48,590 nt of DNA from Lachnospiraceae bacterium (lineage in GTDB: Bacteria > Bacillota > Clostridia > Lachnospirales > Lachnospiraceae), in assembly GCA_024699645.1 (NCBI GenBank), contig JAILPE010000021.1, forward strand, positions 1 to 48,590. The letters are read 5' to 3'. How positions within the stretch are numbered: the stretch's first letter is position 1; the number at the start of each line of letters is the position of its first letter. Below, piece after piece: positions 32,566 to 41,113 of the stretch. The notes beneath the pieces are model-generated. The model had not been told where the DNA came from, made no database searches, and saw only the letters and a list, made by a program, of their open reading frames with translations. The translations under genes and the position numbers were made by a program.

Positions 32566-34296
32566 TCAGAAAATCCTCCATCCGCAGATGAAACGGTTGC
32601 TCCACCATGAAGACAGCTTTCTGTGCATAATTTGCTGGCGTGATGACGATGCATCGATAACGGTGCCGTCTTCGCCTATAATACCCACGTGACCGGTTAC
32701 AACGATTATATCTCCGGCCTTGAGGGATGAATACGATGTGATCTTCTTATACTTACCAATGGTACGCCACTGGTATGATGTAATATAACTTTGCTTTACT
32801 CCGACCTGGTTGAGGCACCAGTAAACAAAGCCGGAACAGTCAAACTTGTCGGGTCCCTTTGCACCGTACTTGTACGGACAACCGAGCTTCGAAAGAGCAA
32901 CCTTGAGAAGGGACTTTACGGAACCTCCGTTTGCGCTTCCCGTCTCTACACTGCCCGAAGACGTACCCGATGATGTCTTTCCGTTTCCGCCGGTAAGGAC
33001 AGCCATGGTCTTGCGTCCCACATTACCGTCCGCATATAAGCCGTTGTTCTTCTGGAAGCTCTTGACAGCCTTATCGGTAACATCGCCGAAATATCCGGTC
33101 GCACTGCCTTTTGCAAGATAGCCGAGCTTTATGAGTATCTCCTGAACACGTTTTACGGTATCGCCCTCGTCTCCTATAACAAGACCGTTGGGGATTGCCG
33201 AACTGCTCATAAGCTTTTCTCTTGTCGTGGGTCCGAGGTAACCGTCAACGACAAGATCGTTCCTCGACTGGAAAAGCTTGACGGCTGCAAGCGTATCGCC
33301 ACCGTAGAGGCCGTCGGGGCTCGTTGTCATGTATCCGAGATCCTTAAGTTTGTTCTGGCACTCAAGGATTATATCATTCTTATCGCCAAACGAAAGAAGA
33401 TTCGCTTTTACATCTCCGTAGTAGAGGAGTTCAGTCGTAGCCGAACCGATAAGTCCGTCGGCAGTAAGACCGTTCGCCTGCTGAAGAGCCCGAACCGCAG
33501 ATTCCGTTTCACTTCCGAACGAACCCGTTATGAGCGACTTCTTTTCAAGATATCCAAGCTCGTACAGACGAGTCTGGATCAATTCAACATCATCACCCTC
33601 CATACCTTTTTTAAGAAGGTATGACTTTGCACCCGGATCGAGTATCATGGCTATGGTTTCCTGTCCCATTATACCGTCCTGTTTAAGGTCGTTCTGCCTC
33701 TGGAAGCGCTTTACGGCGTCCATTGTAATGCTTCCGTAGTAATCCGTAGGCTCGGCCGGATCCATAAAACCGAGATCCATGAGCTTTGACTGAATTACGG
33801 CGACGCTGTCGTCCCTCGTTCCAAGGTTATAGATCGGCAGGAATTCCACTTCGTTAATGTCGAGTGTTATTTCCTCATCGTCCTCGCCGATCATCATGAC
33901 TTCATATTGTGAAAGAACCTCACCGACGACCTGTTCCGTGAATTCCCCATCCGACACAACAACAGGTTCGTCTTCGCAATCCGTATCCGTCTGCTGAGGC
34001 TGCGACATAAGCTGCCCATCAGTCTGATCCCCATCCGAATTCAGGCCCGCATCCGGTTCTGTTTTTATATTTGCTACAACTGCCGTAAAGCCCGACGATT
34101 TCCCCACGATCTTATCGCCGTTGTCGGTGTTTGCGGAAGCGTCCACATAGGCGTCAGTGTTTTCAGAATCAACAGCCGATGTCGTTTCTCCACTTTCGGG
34201 CACATCAAACAATACGGAGCATATTATCATACAGGTCATCACCACTATCATGGAGATGATTCCCACCCTGTACTTTAAGATATGCGATCTAAACAT
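32566..34296 (-). CDS. PG-binding repeat / NlpC-P60 cell-wall hydrolase
   Basis: 576 residues. One TM anchor (about 13-31) is followed by an acidic disordered linker (to about 150). Four PG_binding_1 repeats come next (LMDLGFMD..., YELGYLEKK..., KLKDLGYMTT..., ILIKLGYLAK..., each ending in DGxxGxxT), and then a C-terminal NlpC/P60 domain with catalytic FDCSGFVYW and GHVGIIGEDG. It is likely a membrane-anchored endopeptidase cutting peptidoglycan cross-links or stems. Its stop is one base from the cysE start, so the two are probably cotranscribed, an unexpected pairing. Confidence 0.88.
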   Translation of the reverse strand: MFRSHILKYRVGIISMIVVMTCMIICSVLFDVPESGETTSAVDSENTDAYVDASANTDNGDKIVGKSSGFTAVVANIKTEPDAGLNSDGDQTDGQLMSQPQQTDTDCEDEPVVVSDGEFTEQVVGEVLSQYEVMMIGEDDEEITLDINEVEFLPIYNLGTRDDSVAVIQSKLMDLGFMDPAEPTDYYGSITMDAVKRFQRQNDLKQDGIMGQETIAMILDPGAKSYLLKKGMEGDDVELIQTRLYELGYLEKKSLITGSFGSETESAVRALQQANGLTADGLIGSATTELLYYGDVKANLLSFGDKNDIILECQNKLKDLGYMTTSPDGLYGGDTLAAVKLFQSRNDLVVDGYLGPTTREKLMSSSAIPNGLVIGDEGDTVKRVQEILIKLGYLAKGSATGYFGDVTDKAVKSFQKNNGLYADGNVGRKTMAVLTGGNGKTSSGTSSGSVETGSANGGSVKSLLKVALSKLGCPYKYGAKGPDKFDCSGFVYWCLNQVGVKQSYITSYQWRTIGKYKKITSYSSLKAGDIIVVTGHVGIIGEDGTVIDASSSRQQIMHRKLSSWWSNRFICGWRIF

Positions 34297-34443
34297 TTTC
34301 AGTAATTATCCTTCCCCGGAAAACAATCCGTCGTAAACAAATGCAAATCTTGTTTATCGCGTTCTCGAATGCCTTTATGCAGGCAGACAAATTCACCATG
34401 ATATTATAGCAAAAAATATTGATTTTTCAAGGAAAAGCTGAAA

Positions 34444-34472
34444 AGGCCTCCTGCCATAAAAGCAGAAGGCCT
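34444..34472 (-). terminator. Terminator of the zinc-ribbon protein gene
   Basis: AGGCCTCCTGC pairs with GCAGAAGGCCT (one mismatch) around a 7-nt loop, and TTTTC follows on the minus strand. It lies 82 bp past the stop at 34555. Confidence 0.8.
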
Positions 34473-34554
34473 CAAACTCCTGATCTTCACTCGGTCGCGG
34501 TACGATCTCCGACTGAGTCAAAGCGCTCCGTAAGGATTCGCACGGATCCTATTC

Positions 34555-35403
34555 TTAGAAGAAACTGCCAAATCCAAATCTGGAGATAGCATGCTGAAGA
34601 GCCAGTACATTGAATCCCGATCTTACCTGCCATGCGATCGTAAGAGCAGCCGCAATGATAAATATAAATGCCAATGCCTTGTTCTTTGACTTTACATATT
34701 CAGCCACGGTTGCAGCGTAGTATGCAAACGTTACCAACAAAGTCACTAATCCGAAGAATCCGGAAATGGGACTTGCTATAAGACCTAACGTACCAAAAAG
34801 GAACCATCCGACAGATGCCGGCAGAGTGGTAACAAAGCAGATATTTAATGCCTTTTTAAAGTTAAGGCCGCCTTCTTTTCCGAAAAGAGCCAAAAGAGCC
34901 GCAATTCCGAATCTGAGTCCGCATGCGAGTATCATTACAAGGAACGACCACAATACAGACATTGCTCCGTAACCGTCAACGAGCATGAAGAGCATATTGA
35001 ATATCCAATAAACCAGAGCGTAAAGACCGGCAAGTACGATACCCGAAGCGAACGGGATTTTTTCGCTGGCGGCATCCGTGATCAGACTGAACGGACTCTT
35101 AAACAATGTTGCAAACTGAGCAAACGCCTGTCCAAAGAATCCGGGAGCCGCATTCCTCTGCATTACGGGCTGCGGTGCAACCTGTGTTCCCGGAGCTGCC
35201 TGCATAGGCTGCGCATATTGAACCTGAGCGGGCTGTGCAACAGGCTGTCCCCCCTGAACGGGCTGTGCAACAGGCTGTCCCCCCTGAACGGGCTGTGCTG
35301 CCCCGGCTGCCTGAGCCTTAGCTGCTGCCTCGGCCTGAGCCTGAGGACATCCGCAAACGCCACCATCCGGTATCGGACTACCACAATACTTACAAAACGC
35401 CAT
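34555..35403 (-). CDS. Zinc-ribbon, Yip1-like membrane protein
   Basis: 282 residues. It starts with a zinc ribbon, FCKYCGSPIPDGGVCGCP, then a low-complexity Ala/Gln/Pro linker (about 24-85) with a tenfold-residue repeat PVQGGQPVAQ (two copies; 30-bp units at 35224-35300), then five TM helices in a Yip1-like core (about 105-265). Proteins of this layout are widespread in clostridia with unknown roles. The ATG is preceded by AAGGAGG. A terminator follows. No link to neighbours is evident. Confidence 0.75.
   Translation of the reverse strand: MAFCKYCGSPIPDGGVCGCPQAQAEAAAKAQAAGAAQPVQGGQPVAQPVQGGQPVAQPAQVQYAQPMQAAPGTQVAPQPVMQRNAAPGFFGQAFAQFATLFKSPFSLITDAASEKIPFASGIVLAGLYALVYWIFNMLFMLVDGYGAMSVLWSFLVMILACGLRFGIAALLALFGKEGGLNFKKALNICFVTTLPASVGWFLFGTLGLIASPISGFFGLVTLLVTFAYYAATVAEYVKSKNKALAFIFIIAAALTIAWQVRSGFNVLALQHAISRFGFGSFF
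35224..35300. repeat. In-frame 30-bp tandem repeat in the zinc-ribbon gene
   Basis: Units of 30 bp (GGGCTGTGCAACAGGCTGTC then CCCCCTGAAC) repeat twice with a partial third, encoding PVQGGQPVAQ in the linker. Confidence 0.85.
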
Positions 35404-35588
35404 GATAATACCTCCTTATACATTTCAAAATCCTAAATAAAATTATAGCATATATTGAATTTCGGTCTATAAGATTTTTTAATATTTCGAAAGATTTTTT
35501 TCAGTTTTTTCACGAAAAAAACCGTCTCTTATTTCAAGAGGTTTTTGTCCCTTATTTCAAAAGGATGTTAAATATTTTTGTACAAAAA

Positions 35589-35612
35589 AACGTCCCTTAT
35601 GTAAGGAACGTT
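35589..35612 (-). terminator. Terminator of the tRNA-Val/tRNA-Met transcript
   Basis: AACGTCCCTTA and TAAGGAACGTT pair with one mismatch around a short loop, and on the minus strand seven T follow. It is 4 bp past the tRNA-Met 3' end. Left of it the gap 35404-35588 is AT-rich and holds a short duplicated CTTATTTCAA segment. Confidence 0.8.
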
Positions 35613-35616
35613 TCAG

Positions 35617-35690
35617 TAGCGAAGGGGGGATTCGAACCCTCGACACCGCGGGTATGAACCGCGTGCTCTGACCAACTGAGCTACTTCGCC
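35617..35690 (-). tRNA. tRNA-Met (anticodon CAT)
   Basis: A 74-nt cloverleaf with acceptor GGCGAAG/CTTCGCT, anticodon stem CGCGG/CCGCG with loop TTCATAC, and T-arm GAGGG-TTCGAAT-CCCCC. The T-stem has an A-C mismatch at 50/64 and the acceptor a G-U at 1/72. The sequence type fits the elongator; the initiator is excluded by its body. CCA is not encoded. Confidence 0.9.
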
Positions 35691-35720
35691 ATATATGTGG
35701 AAGCAAACGCTTCCACTAAG

Positions 35721-35793
35721 TGGGACCTATAGGGCTCGAACCTATGACCCTCTGCTTGTAAGGCAGATGCTCTCCCAGCTGAGCTAAGATCCC
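35721..35793 (-). tRNA. tRNA-Val (anticodon TAC)
   Basis: A 73-nt cloverleaf with acceptor GGGATCT/AGGTCCC, D-stem GCTC/GAGC, anticodon stem TCTGC/GCAGA with loop CTTACAA, and T-arm ATAGG-TTCGAGC-CCTAT. It is 30 bp upstream of tRNA-Met in the same transcript. CCA is not encoded. Confidence 0.92.
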
Positions 35794-35805
35794 CCATGAC
35801 CACCA

Positions 35806-36037
35806 AACTTGCGAAGCAAGTTTGTGTGCTCGAGAAAAAGATTGACATGCTTCAAGGCAATCTTTTTCGAAGAGTCGCGGAGCTTGCGAAGCGAGTCATT
35901 AGAAAATTTTCGAATCGCCCTTCGGGTGATGATGAAAATTTTCGATACCTGCACTTCTCAGCAAACCTTGTTTGTGTGCTCGAGAAAAAGATTGACATGC
36001 TTCAAGGCAATCTTTTTCGAAGAGTCGCGGAGCTTGC
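35806..36037 (-). repeat. tRNA leader with two identical 67-bp repeats and hairpins
   Basis: A perfect 67-bp direct repeat lies at 35821-35887 and 35971-36037 (period 150 bp). Each copy contains a 10-bp AT-rich stem (AAAAAGATTG with CAATCTTTTT). More inverted repeats occur in between: AAACTTGC-GAA-GCAAGTTT (35806-35824) and a CGCCCTTCGGGTG hairpin near 35915-35930. The whole segment lies between the promoter at 36064-36093 and tRNA-Val. Confidence 0.8.
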
Positions 36038-36063
36038 AACCCCCTTTACCGCGCAACACAGCA

Positions 36064-36093
36064 ATTATACAGCCCTGCTTCCCCTCTTGTCAA
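36064..36093 (-). promoter_or_regulatory. Promoter of tRNA-Val/tRNA-Met
   Basis: On the minus strand, consensus boxes TTGACA (36088-36093) and TATAAT (36064-36069) are 18 bp apart, about 270 bp upstream of tRNA-Val, so the repeats form its leader. Confidence 0.75.
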
Positions 36094-36166
36094 GGAGAAG
36101 TTTTTCACTTTTCACAACGCCCGTAAAACCCGCCTTTTCTCACGGTTTCACACGTGATTCTCCGCG

Positions 36167-38347
36167 TCACATCCCGAGGATCGGCAGCTCCGTGTCACCC
36201 TCGGAATTGCCCATAAGCGTTGAGAACTCCGCTGCCTCAACACTTTCTGCCGCTCTCCTCAAATTTGATTCGTTTGATTTCATGCGTTCCTCATATTCGT
36301 TTGCGGGCATGGGCTTTGCGTAGTAATATCCCTGTATCATGTCGCAACCCTGTGAAGCCAGGAATTCAACCTGTTCCTTAACCTCAACGCCCTCCGCAAC
36401 CGTACGCATATCAAGGCATTTTGCCAGTCTGATTGCCTCACTCACGACGATCTCGCCGCGAGTTCCGCTGTTTTCTCCGCGGAAGAATTCCGCATCAAGC
36501 TTAAGCACATCCAGAGGCATGTCCTTAAGCGAATTGAGTGATGAATAGCCGGAGCCGAAGTCATCCATAGAAACCGCAAATCCATAGGACTTAAGCCTCT
36601 TGATCGTTTCGACAAGCGTCTTCTTGTCATCGAAGAATGCGCTCTCCGTAAGCTCCAGCTCAATAAGTTCGTGAGGTGTACCCTCCGCATCGACCATATC
36701 TCTTATCTGCTCGGCAAGGTCGCTCTCTATAAAATGAGCTCTCGAAATATTAACCGATACGGGTACGCACTTGTAGCCGCTGTCCAGCCATCTCTTCTGA
36801 TCTCTCGCAACATGCGTGACCATGTAGTGGTCTATTTCCGTAATGAAACCGTTCTTTTCGAATATGGGGATTATCTTTCCGGGAGGAACGAGGCCGTATT
36901 CAGGGGAGATCCACCTTATAAGCGCCTCCGCGCCCTTAAGCTCGTCGGTCTGAGGGTTATATTTCGGCTGATAGTAAACCTTGAACTCTTCGTTGTCGAT
37001 CGCGTGACGCTGGTTATCCTGAACCATGTCAACCCAGCGCTGATCTTCAACCATTTTCTCGTCAAAGAACGCCATTCCGGATTCGTCCGTACCCGCGAGC
37101 GTCTCGCGCGTAGTACATGCGTTATTGTATGCGATCTCCATGTCAAAGAACCGACGCTTAACAGCTTTACCGTTTGCGTTCCTTGATACACCGACAAGGT
37201 CGACACCTGCCTGGAAATGGTAGATATGCTCACCGTCTATATTTTGAAGTCCGTCTATCAATTCTCTGACGCGGGCTTCAAGCGCCCTCTTGTCGAAGAA
37301 TTTGAGCAGAAGCGCAAATTCCGCTCCGTTCACCCTGGCGCAGATCTCGTTTCTGTTCAGCCTTTCGTTTATCCATCTGTCGATCTTCATAAGAAGCTCA
37401 TCGCCTGCCGCAAGCGAGTGGCATGCGCAATAATTTCTGTAATTAACGAAGGAAAGATTAACAACCGCAAATTTGTCTCTCTTTGAGAACGTACTCTTCA
37501 GATAGTTCTCGCCCCTGAGCAAAAACCACATCCAGTTTTTGCCCTTCGTCGAAATGTCAGTAAAGAATATCTTTGTTGCATTTCTTCTCCTTACCAGACC
37601 TCTGAGAAGGTTGACAAATATGATCACGAACATCACCAAAACAAGCATGAAAAGAGCAAAGAACAATGTTACCACCCACGCGAAGTCGCTCATGTTGATC
37701 TTAATGAACGCCTTGCCGCAAAGTATGTTCCCGGCACTTCCCACAGGCAACTCGAACCAGAGCGGTATCTTCGCCACCGTTCCCGGCTGAATATCAAACA
37801 GCCTCGTCAGGAAATTGTCGGTACCGGTTGTCCCGACTTCGGTCGACGACTCAACGATATCCGGCAGCTGCATGATAAGATCCCACTCGTCAAGCTGTAT
37901 GTAGCCTTCTTCGTCCGTTGAGAGCAGCCCTCTCTGCGAATCGAACCTTACAATAACCTTCTCGGCTTCGGCCGTGGTACTTTTTTCATCCGTCATGTAT
38001 GACAGAAAAGCGCTGTATCGCTGATCCAAAGCGGTATTTTCACCGTTTTCGTAGACTTTTTGCCCGTCAGGCGACACAATAAAATAATCGCGTCCCTCGG
38101 TATTGAGGAGCTCAAATATCTGTCCGTCTTCTATTTTGTTCTCCGATGCTTCGTAGATACGCTTCATGTATTGCAAATCGTTATACTCCGCACCAAGCTT
38201 GGAATCAATTATATAACTGATTATCAACGATGCTATTGTGCCGACAAGCACAGTCAGCGCAACGCACATAGCGATAAACATTCCTATAGAAACGATCGGA
38301 TGACCCTTTTTCAGGGCGCGAAATTGCTTTCTTCTGCGTTTATCCAT
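36167..38347 (-). CDS. Membrane GGDEF(degenerate)-EAL c-di-GMP phosphodiesterase
   Basis: 726 residues. TM1 is at 20-48, an external sensor domain follows (about 50-220), then TM2 (about 226-252), a GGDEF-fold region in which the signature is VNGAEF (so a diguanylate cyclase active site is not kept), and a C-terminal EAL domain. The EAL domain has EALIRW, VSVNIS, LELTES, MDDFGSGYSS, LKLDAEF, AEGVEV and MIQGYYYAKP, all catalytic positions retained. It should hydrolyse c-di-GMP in response to an external cue; the GGDEF part may bind GTP as a regulator. It is the second EAL protein of the window. Its stop is 74 bp from the tRNA promoter. Confidence 0.9.
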   Translation of the reverse strand: MDKRRRKQFRALKKGHPIVSIGMFIAMCVALTVLVGTIASLIISYIIDSKLGAEYNDLQYMKRIYEASENKIEDGQIFELLNTEGRDYFIVSPDGQKVYENGENTALDQRYSAFLSYMTDEKSTTAEAEKVIVRFDSQRGLLSTDEEGYIQLDEWDLIMQLPDIVESSTEVGTTGTDNFLTRLFDIQPGTVAKIPLWFELPVGSAGNILCGKAFIKINMSDFAWVVTLFFALFMLVLVMFVIIFVNLLRGLVRRRNATKIFFTDISTKGKNWMWFLLRGENYLKSTFSKRDKFAVVNLSFVNYRNYCACHSLAAGDELLMKIDRWINERLNRNEICARVNGAEFALLLKFFDKRALEARVRELIDGLQNIDGEHIYHFQAGVDLVGVSRNANGKAVKRRFFDMEIAYNNACTTRETLAGTDESGMAFFDEKMVEDQRWVDMVQDNQRHAIDNEEFKVYYQPKYNPQTDELKGAEALIRWISPEYGLVPPGKIIPIFEKNGFITEIDHYMVTHVARDQKRWLDSGYKCVPVSVNISRAHFIESDLAEQIRDMVDAEGTPHELIELELTESAFFDDKKTLVETIKRLKSYGFAVSMDDFGSGYSSLNSLKDMPLDVLKLDAEFFRGENSGTRGEIVVSEAIRLAKCLDMRTVAEGVEVKEQVEFLASQGCDMIQGYYYAKPMPANEYEERMKSNESNLRRAAESVEAAEFSTLMGNSEGDTELPILGM

Positions 38348-38459
38348 TATCGATCACTCCAATAAAAAATATTTATCCCAGATTACCCCTTCTCCACCTA
38401 TATTAACGCATATGTTATGTCGTTTTCCTTAATCCCGCATTTTTCACTTTATAACTGAT

Positions 38460-39473
38460 TTATGATAAGTTATAACACAAAGCGTGTACTTTTGTCAAAA
38501 ATTCTGTCGCCTCAAGTCCGCGGTCTTCAAATTCAACCTCACCGAAAAGATTATATCTTTCATCCGAACGCCTATAGTCCCGCGCCGGATACAGCCCGGC
38601 TCCCAGCCTCGATGCGGTCGGAATCCTCAGTGCGTCGATTCCGCCGAAATAGAAATACGCAAGCCCGCTGTCGTTTTCCTCAAGTGCCTCATGCGCTGCC
38701 TGCGCGTCCATGTACATCCAGCCGTAAGGAGCCGCATGTACGACAGCCCAGTCGGCAGGAACCGTCTTGCCGTCCACAAGCCTGAATCCGCCCTGCCAGC
38801 GCGCCGGGATTCTGCTTGCCCGCATAAGCGCCACCAGCATCTCGTTTCTTGACAGTTCAATGTTACCCATTTCACGGAACCTTACGCTTTTCCACGCCTT
38901 TCCCGCGCAATGATCAAATATTCTTTTTATGAGGTCGCCCGTTTTTCCCTGCGCCTCTTCAAATTCGCGAACCGTCATTCCGAGCGTTTCGGCCGCCTCG
39001 TCTGCCCCCGGAACGCTGATCCCCTTCTCAGACGCGAGATCCATGACCGTCACTTTTTCCGCCGCGGGTCCCGTGTATGAGGTGCAGTCGCAATGGGTGA
39101 TCTCCTCGAATTCCTTCACAAGCTTGGGATCGATCGCGCGCCCCGGCTGTTCTGCCGAGTTTATCTCATCCGTATCGATCTTCACCACTTTGGGTGCGCT
39201 CTCAAACGCATATGTGATACTGAACTCCCTGTTCTCGTCAAGAACCTCGTCAAACCAGGCCGATCTCTGCGGATGATCCTCGATGCTCATCATGCGGAAC
39301 TGCGGATCGGATCTGAGGACCTGCCCCATATAAAGCCAGTCTGTGTTTATGGGCGCCGGCAAATGAACCCTCACTCGGCCGGGCTTAAAAACATCATCCC
39401 TTATTTTAAGCGAAAATGAACATTCCATCTCCGCTTCCGTTATCGGTGTTTTGTTTGGTTCCTTCGGCATCAT
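38460..39473 (-). CDS. Transglutaminase-fold protein, catalytic residues apparently lost
   Basis: 337 residues. It has the N-terminal beta domain of clostridial transglutaminase-like proteins (KIRDDVFKPGRVRVHLPAP) and the core with LVALMRASRIPARWQGGF and APYGWMYMDAQ. In active members a Cys precedes the ALxRAxGIPAR helix and a His precedes W in HxWxEFYxxPYGW. Here the helix reads IELSRNEMLVAL with no Cys, and the second motif is ADWAVVHAAPYGW with no His at that place, so it may be a pseudoenzyme. It follows the SGNH gene by 77 bp as the last gene of the dlt-like cluster. SD GAGGGA precedes two ATGs. Confidence 0.75.
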   Translation of the reverse strand: MMPKEPNKTPITEAEMECSFSLKIRDDVFKPGRVRVHLPAPINTDWLYMGQVLRSDPQFRMMSIEDHPQRSAWFDEVLDENREFSITYAFESAPKVVKIDTDEINSAEQPGRAIDPKLVKEFEEITHCDCTSYTGPAAEKVTVMDLASEKGISVPGADEAAETLGMTVREFEEAQGKTGDLIKRIFDHCAGKAWKSVRFREMGNIELSRNEMLVALMRASRIPARWQGGFRLVDGKTVPADWAVVHAAPYGWMYMDAQAAHEALEENDSGLAYFYFGGIDALRIPTASRLGAGLYPARDYRRSDERYNLFGEVEFEDRGLEATEFLTKVHALCYNLS

Positions 39474-39550
39474 AAATCCCTCTTTCGTCTTTTCTGTATA
39501 TATCCCTTCCCGGTCTCATTCCATGTTTTTGTCCGGTCTCACGTCCCGGC

Positions 39551-41035
39551 TCATTCTCGCATTCTGTAGCAGATTCCGACTACAGTCTCGTCCTTTGTGA
39601 CAAATTCAAGTACGGTCTCTCCCCCTATATATTCAAGGCTTTCATTCGCGCCGTACAGCTTCTCTATCAGGTTTCGTCCGCATCCGATATATGCACCTTC
39701 GGGTGTCGTAACCGAATCATCGAGCAGATATATCGTCGTCACAGCCTCACCGCCCATACCGTCCGGGCTCACATCCACTTCAAATCCCGGGTATGTATAC
39801 ATCCTGTCGATTCCTTCGAATACACAACTCTTCGCTTCAAAATAGCTGATAGGCTCGCCGAGCGCTTCGGCCGTCTTCTCATCCCATCCCATTCCGGGGG
39901 TGAGAGCCAGGCCTTTATACTTGAATACATAGGCGTTGCTGCCTTCCGCTTTCGTGTCTGCGCTGCCTTCCGCTTTCGTGTCTGCGCTGCCTGTCGCATC
40001 CGTGCCTGCGCTGCTCCCGGTTGCCGGCGTATCAATAGCTTTGCCCACGTCCTTTTTATCCACAATTCTTTTGTCCGCATCCTCCACGACAGATTTAAGT
40101 ATCGGAGAAAAGAAACGGCTCAACTGTTGCGCTCCCTCCCTATTGAGATGGAGGCCTGCGTCGTAAGTATGTTTCATCAGGTCGACTCCGGTCGATCCTG
40201 CGCGCGTCCTGTCAAGAAGGTTGATGTAGGAAAGCCCGTATTTTTCCGCATATTCAGACACTATCCGGTCCCATTCATCATACCAGAAGGGATAGACGGA
40301 AGGCGCCTTTATAAGGACAAGCCTGATCCCCTTCTCTTCGCAGAGCAGGCGCATCTTTTCCATATACTCCCACGCCTTATCCCCGAATTCATATGAAGCA
40401 AGCGGCTTTCCGTCCGGCACATTCTCCGCCGGCACAACCCCTTCACGCAGATACGAGCCGTCCGTCGTTAGCTTCGGAGATGAGAAGAAATACTTGAAGT
40501 CATCGGCATTAAGGTCCCTTATCCTGTCATGATATCTGAGGACCGGGAAAACGTACGTTATAAACGACTCGTCTTCGGTCATGGACGCTTTTATCGACGC
40601 GAGCTTCGCGCCCGACCACTCCATGCCTTCAAGAGTCATTCTGTTATACGCTTCGTTCTGTGGCTCGTTGTATTTGAGCGAAAGTACATTAAAGACCACT
40701 GCCTTGGGTGTTTCATATCTGAGAGTATCTTCGAGCAGATAGTACGATTGCCATATGAGCTGCTGCGCGCTGCCACGTATATAGCACTTCAACCCCGACT
40801 CCTTTTCTATGACCCCGGGGGCAAAATTCTCATAGACCTCGCAATCCCCGAGGAATATAACGTCATGGTCTTTTTCCGAATCGTAATAGGACGCGATCAG
40901 ACCGCCCTCGGCCATGTCGCCTTCCGTATATTTGGGAGTGACGAGTCTCTGCAAAGCCGCAAAAACAATGACAGCCGCGCACAGCGCACTTACAAGCTTT
41001 ACTATCCTGACGATCGTTTCTTTTTTGCTCTTCAT
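39551..41035 (-). CDS. SGNH-like protein, DltD-type partner of an MBOAT
   Basis: 494 residues. TM anchor at about 12-28. The SGNH-like core has FLGDCEVYENF at the nucleophile position (Cys in place of the usual GDS Ser) and a late YDAGLHLNREG that supplies the Asp-His pair. After a linker with ADTKAEGS twice (24-bp duplication near 39937-39990) comes a C-terminal domain of about 120 residues with CVFEGIDRMYTYPGFEV, a fold I associate with small clostridial lipoproteins. Its position right after the MBOAT gene is that of dltD, so it is likely the extracellular acyl/aminoacyl transfer partner. Confidence 0.8.
   Translation of the reverse strand: MKSKKETIVRIVKLVSALCAAVIVFAALQRLVTPKYTEGDMAEGGLIASYYDSEKDHDVIFLGDCEVYENFAPGVIEKESGLKCYIRGSAQQLIWQSYYLLEDTLRYETPKAVVFNVLSLKYNEPQNEAYNRMTLEGMEWSGAKLASIKASMTEDESFITYVFPVLRYHDRIRDLNADDFKYFFSSPKLTTDGSYLREGVVPAENVPDGKPLASYEFGDKAWEYMEKMRLLCEEKGIRLVLIKAPSVYPFWYDEWDRIVSEYAEKYGLSYINLLDRTRAGSTGVDLMKHTYDAGLHLNREGAQQLSRFFSPILKSVVEDADKRIVDKKDVGKAIDTPATGSSAGTDATGSADTKAEGSADTKAEGSNAYVFKYKGLALTPGMGWDEKTAEALGEPISYFEAKSCVFEGIDRMYTYPGFEVDVSPDGMGGEAVTTIYLLDDSVTTPEGAYIGCGRNLIEKLYGANESLEYIGGETVLEFVTKDETVVGICYRMRE
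39937..39990. repeat. In-frame 24-bp duplication in the SGNH gene
   Basis: GCTGCCTTCCGCTTTCGTGT begins at 39938 and 39962; period 24 bp, eight codons (ADTKAEGS), in a linker. Confidence 0.85.
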
Positions 41036-41113
41036 TGCCCGTCCCTCCTTTCTGTTATTTTAGGGTTCTAAGCGGGAATCCCCGGTTGTCCGATTGCCCC
41101 GCAGTCCTCGCGA

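Noticed and set aside
34297-34554. Hidden gene in the 258-bp gap
   Set aside because: Only the terminator at 34444-34472 and AT-rich sequence are visible; no ORF with SD.
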